Of a stretch of DNA of 13,771 bases, positions 13,037 to 13,771 are shown piece by piece. Origin of the DNA: Nitrospira sp. (lineage in GTDB: Bacteria > Nitrospirota > Thermodesulfovibrionia > Thermodesulfovibrionales > SM23-35); the NCBI GenBank assembly GCA_016873595.1, contig VGWZ01000027.1:1-13771 (forward strand), in the 5' to 3' direction. Made by a program: the position numbers and the translations under genes. How positions within the stretch are numbered: position 1 is the stretch's first letter; each line of letters opens with the position of its first letter. A model generated the notes under the pieces. It was not told where the DNA came from. It saw only the letters and a program-made list of their open reading frames with translations, and did not search any database.

Positions 13037-13066
13037 GCCCTCACTGATGAAAGCAGAGTGAACTAT

Positions 13067-13081
13067 TGACATTTTTTGTCA
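13067..13081 (+). promoter_or_regulatory. TGACA-TTTTT-TGTCA palindrome, locus 2
   Basis: Identical 15-mer to 4672-4686. It begins 148 bp before the GG of the sigma-54 promoter at 13214 (157 bp at the first locus). It is a likely site for the enhancer-binding protein of that promoter. Confidence 0.6.
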
Positions 13082-13213
13082 TTTAAACACTTTTTTGATG
13101 GGGTTTGTATATGAAATGTTTCTATATTATTGTTAAGAGTTTCCAGGGAGAAATTGTTATAACTTTTTGATAATACTTTGATTTTTAGAATAATAGACTA
13201 CTATAATTACGAA

Positions 13214-13230
13214 TGGTACAAAGTTTGCTT
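13214..13230 (+). promoter_or_regulatory. Sigma-54 promoter of pilin locus 2
   Basis: TGGTAC-AAAGT-TTGCTT fits the -24/-12 consensus with one mismatch (T for C in TGGCAC). GG is at 13215-13216 and GC at 13227-13228. The start should be near 13240, leaving a leader of about 50 bases to the pilin ATG. Confidence 0.78.
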
Positions 13231-13288
13231 ATTTTAATGAAAGGATTTTTTTGATTTAATCTGGAGAAAGTAAAAAAGGGGGTAAGAT

Positions 13289-13771
13289 ATGAGTAAAAAA
13301 GGCTTTACTTTAATTGAGCTTATCATCGTTATCGCTATCATTGGTATCCTTGCTGCTATTGCTATTCCTGCTTACGTTGGCCAACAAACAAGGGCAGCGA
13401 GAACTGAGGCATACTCAAACCTTGAGAATTTAAGGCTCCTTGAGGAACAGTTCTTTGCAGATAATGGGAGATATGCACCGATTGGAGGCGGTACGATTAA
13501 CTATAATGCAACTCCGGCAGCAGCAGATAATGGTATAGAGGACGCACTCCCTGGGTTCAGGCCGGGTGGGCAAGTGGGATTACCTGGCTTTGGTTTAAAT
13601 TTTACTTATACACTCACTCAAAACTTTCAGATAACTAATGCGACAGCTAATCCACCGACAACTGCGGCTACTGCTACCCCGTGTTTTGTTGCCACCGCTA
13701 CAGGCCGTGCAGGCACAAGGGTTGCTGGTGATGTGTTTGCCATAGACTGCAATAACGTTAGGAATTTCTGA
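13289..13771 (+). CDS. Type IV pilin, PilE-like, with C-terminal disulphide loop
   Basis: 160 residues, complete, stop at 13769-13771. A very short leader MSKKG is cleaved at G5/F6, with E10 as Glu-5. The helix is FTLIELIIVIAIIGILAAIA. The next segment, RTEAYSNLENLRLLEEQFFA followed by DNGRYAP, is typical of type IVa pilins/PilE. Cys132 and Cys154 can close the usual D-region loop. The middle is rich in Gly, Ala, Thr and Asn. It differs from the two pilins at 5337 and 5928 beyond the N-terminal helix and lacks their EF-hand-like loop. AAGGGGG at 13276-13282 precedes the ATG. Expression is probably from the sigma-54 promoter at 13214. Confidence 0.93.
   Translation: MSKKGFTLIELIIVIAIIGILAAIAIPAYVGQQTRAARTEAYSNLENLRLLEEQFFADNGRYAPIGGGTINYNATPAAADNGIEDALPGFRPGGQVGLPGFGLNFTYTLTQNFQITNATANPPTTAATATPCFVATATGRAGTRVAGDVFAIDCNNVRNF

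Noticed and set aside
1..13771. tRNA, rRNA or riboswitch
   Set aside because: No cloverleaf, rRNA segment or known riboswitch consensus was recognised in the intergenic regions; purH/purD lack a visible purine riboswitch.

Overview
The window is an AT-rich chromosomal segment (roughly 40% GC by eye) from a Gram-negative, free-living bacterium with type IV pili. Good Shine-Dalgarno sites, two textbook sigma-54 promoters in front of pilin genes, a GspG pseudopilin and interspersed CATTCC-type palindromic repeats all fit. Gene style and repeats recall Nitrospirota (Thermodesulfovibrio-like) or Desulfobacterota. That placement is inference, because there is no rRNA or other phylogenetic marker here.

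Left part (1-2901, minus strand): radC, then purH reduced to its IMP cyclohydrolase domain, then purD running off the left edge. The purD reading frame is open but carries substitutions at normally invariant active-site positions. Inverted-repeat elements lie between radC and purH and between purH and purD.

Middle (2902-5336): a repeat-rich zone with little intact coding. It holds an orphan gspG, a deleted and nonsense-mutated four-helix-bundle (23S rRNA-intervening-sequence) gene flanked by 7-bp repeat arrays, a DUF559 nuclease fragment with a palindromic repeat read in frame, and a small coiled-coil gene that appears to be split by a MITE-like element also present upstream of purH. Two 28-bp perfect inverted copies lie 3.1 kb apart.

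Right part (4672-13771, plus strand): a pilus locus. A sigma-54 promoter with upstream TGTCA-type sites precedes an unannotated 52-residue ORF and two tandem type IV pilins. Each pilin has an EF-hand-like loop in its globular domain, and a hairpin terminator lies between them. Six closely packed genes follow: a GT-C-type membrane protein, a CDP-glucose 4,6-dehydratase-like SDR, a methyltransferase, a GtrB-like polyprenyl-phosphate glycosyltransferase, RfbF and a second SDR. Together they could make a CDP-linked deoxysugar, load a sugar on undecaprenyl phosphate and transfer it outside the membrane, plausibly onto the pilins. A second pilin locus follows, with its own sigma-54 promoter and the same 15-bp palindrome (TGACA-TTTTT-TGTCA) at nearly the same upstream distance.

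Most interesting: the matched regulatory architecture of the two pilin loci, the calcium-loop pilins, the glycosylation cassette between the loci, and the decay or reduction of the purine genes beside repeat elements.
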